Source of the DNA: Pelobacter sp. UBA5610
GTDB taxonomy: Bacteria; Desulfobacterota; Desulfuromonadia; Desulfuromonadales; Syntrophotaleaceae
Assembly: GCA_002424645.1 (NCBI GenBank)
Contig: DIKU01000065.1
Location: forward strand, 1 to 16,248
Length of the DNA stretch: 16,248 nt
Reading direction: 5' to 3'
Both the position numbers and the translations under genes were made by a program. Below the pieces are notes generated by a model. That model made no database searches and had not been told where the DNA came from. It saw only the letters and a list, made by a program, of their open reading frames with translations. Positions 15,283-16,248 of the stretch are shown here, piece by piece; positions within the stretch are counted from its first letter, which is position 1, and every line of letters starts with the position of its first letter.

Positions 15283-15516
15283 AATGCCTCCTTTACGGTT
15301 GGGGGCACGTTTCACGTTGCGTTCCGTTAAACGGGTAACTTTAGAATCATATCACAAGAAAACATTTTGCCTTGTTTGGCGCATAAAGGGATTACCGGCG
15401 AGATGTCAAACCCCAGGGTGAGACAGTTTTTTTAATTAATTTAACACGCTGGATTTGTAACTCCGTTCAGAGAGGCTGCTGATTTTCCGTAGAGATTTAT
15501 TCAATGGTACAACCGT

Positions 15517-15538
15517 TTTTAAAATGATCCTTTTAAAA
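15517..15538. repeat. Duplicated TTTTAAAA palindrome in a non-coding gap
   Basis: TTTTAAAA occurs at 15517-15524 and again at 15531-15538, separated by TGATCC. Each copy is its own reverse complement, so the block is both a direct and an inverted repeat. It lies in the 15283-15560 gap, which holds no gene I can support and also contains the small dyad CCGTTAAACGG (15324-15334), near the DUF362 start. Function unknown. Confidence 0.4.
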
Positions 15539-15560
15539 TAATCGAAAATCTTCATGGGCT

Positions 15561-16248
15561 TGATTGTTGTGCGGTGGGAAGATTCATGTTGCGTGGCCCA
15601 TGGTTGGCCTTGCCGCAGCACTTGGCGCGACCGCTCACGCTCTGATGGCAGATCCGCATCCCTGTGTGATAATCGGGATGCAGGGTTTTTCAGGCGTTAC
15701 CAACACTCCCATTGCGACTCTTGACATAGGCAGCGCGTTGACAGGCCACTTCGCCTTGCTGGCACCGTTGATGCTGGTTTGCGGTGTGGGCATGGTTTTA
15801 TTTCAACGTAGTGCCATTTACATACAGCTGGTATCTGGCCGGATCGACTAGTCAGCACATTCGGGGAATTTGGTCGTCAACGTTCTGCCGGGGGTCTCGG
15901 TCGGCGAATTGGCTGAATATGGCGGAGAACCTAAGCTTATATCTGAAGATGTGCCGCTTCGAGCTGGCATCAGACATCAATTGGAGCTATTTTTTTACGG
16001 TTATTAACGGGGAAGGGCAGATGCTCGGGATTTTTTTCATTGACGATTTGCGCCGGATTCTTCCTGACAATGTGCCCCGACGTTGATTTCCGCAAAGGAC
16101 GTTGCCGTCTTCAAGGTCATTACTACGCCCCTGCAGGAATCGTTACTCTGGCCATGCATAAATTTACCCGGCGCGGCATCGAAGAAATCCCCTTGGTTGA
16201 TAAAGCTCAACCTGGAAAAGTCTTATTCATGCTTTCGCGCCGGGCTGT
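15561..16248 (+). pseudogene. Decayed ClC-type chloride channel with CBS domains (runs off window)
   Basis: Pieces of one protein appear in shifting frames and match the C-terminal half of bacterial ClC chloride channel/antiporter proteins. Frame one (15561-15848) gives a channel segment with FSGVTNTPIATLD, LLAPLMLVCGV and SAIYIQLVSGRID. A TAG at 15849 interrupts it. The same frame then continues as NLVVNVLPGVSVGELA and LISEDVPLRA. The first CBS domain (TVINGEGQMLGIFFIDDLRR) is in another frame after the T-run at 15990-15996. ISAKDVAVFKVITTPLQESL is back in the first frame, and AMHKFTRRGIEEIPLVD is in a third frame after about 16145, where one lost A explains the shift. The N-terminal half is not recognisable upstream. 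At least four lesions plus truncation indicate a dead gene. Confidence 0.88.

Noticed and set aside
15342..15375. Promoter for the DUF362 operon on the minus strand (TATGAT -10)
   Set aside because: No -35-like hexamer at 16-18 bases and no activator site recognised.
15564..16086. Two separate small genes (15564-15851 and 15784-16086)
   Set aside because: Both are fragments of one ClC-CBS coding region broken by a stop codon and frameshifts.

Overview
The window looks like chromosomal DNA of an anaerobic deltaproteobacterium, most likely of the Desulfuromonadales (a Pelobacter/Syntrophotalea- or Geobacter-like lineage). This is an inference from gene content. It carries a complex [FeFe]-hydrogenase with its full maturation set, a triheme c7-type cytochrome, a polyferredoxin membrane protein with a DUF362 partner, and FNR-type promoter sequences. 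No sequence search could be run.

Region 1 (1-7200) is the hydrogen metabolism block. It starts with an HndD/HydA-type [FeFe]-hydrogenase catalytic subunit (17-1774), whose partner subunits probably lie upstream of the window. A strong terminator (1801-1836) follows. Next is a separate, tightly coupled operon hydE-hydG-aspartase-hydF (1969-7129), preceded by a perfect FNR-box dyad placed exactly at -41.5 from a predicted start site. HydE and HydG are radical SAM enzymes and HydF is the GTPase scaffold; together they build the H-cluster for the hydrogenase. An aspartase-family lyase lies between hydG and hydF with overlapping or nearly touching junctions, which suggests it feeds the same process.

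Region 2 (7200-9050) is a mixed accessory stretch. It has a small triheme cytochrome lipoprotein on the minus strand, a divergent secreted protein with one SdrD_B-like calcium-loop motif, and a two-gene unit made of a MazG-like NTP pyrophosphohydrolase and a RelE/ParE-like protein. The RelE-like protein carries a CxxC-X10-CxxC insertion.

Region 3 (9100-12650, plus strand) holds two tandem paralogous nitroreductases, RmuC, and a TM2-domain membrane protein coupled to a PaaI-like hotdog thioesterase. A second, imperfect FNR-like box precedes the TM2 gene.

Region 4 (12740-15282, minus strand) is a two-gene operon: a Tat-exported DUF362 protein, then a NapH-NapG-like fusion with six predicted [4Fe-4S] sites and an internal Tat-like motif. 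It converges on Region 3.

Region 5 (15283-16248) is non-coding AT-rich sequence followed by a decayed ClC-type chloride channel/CBS pseudogene that runs off the end of the window.

Gene-free gaps are all under 300 bases. The 220 bases at 8178-8398 hold weak dyads and no convincing gene. I saw no tRNA, rRNA, CRISPR array, transposase or integrase.
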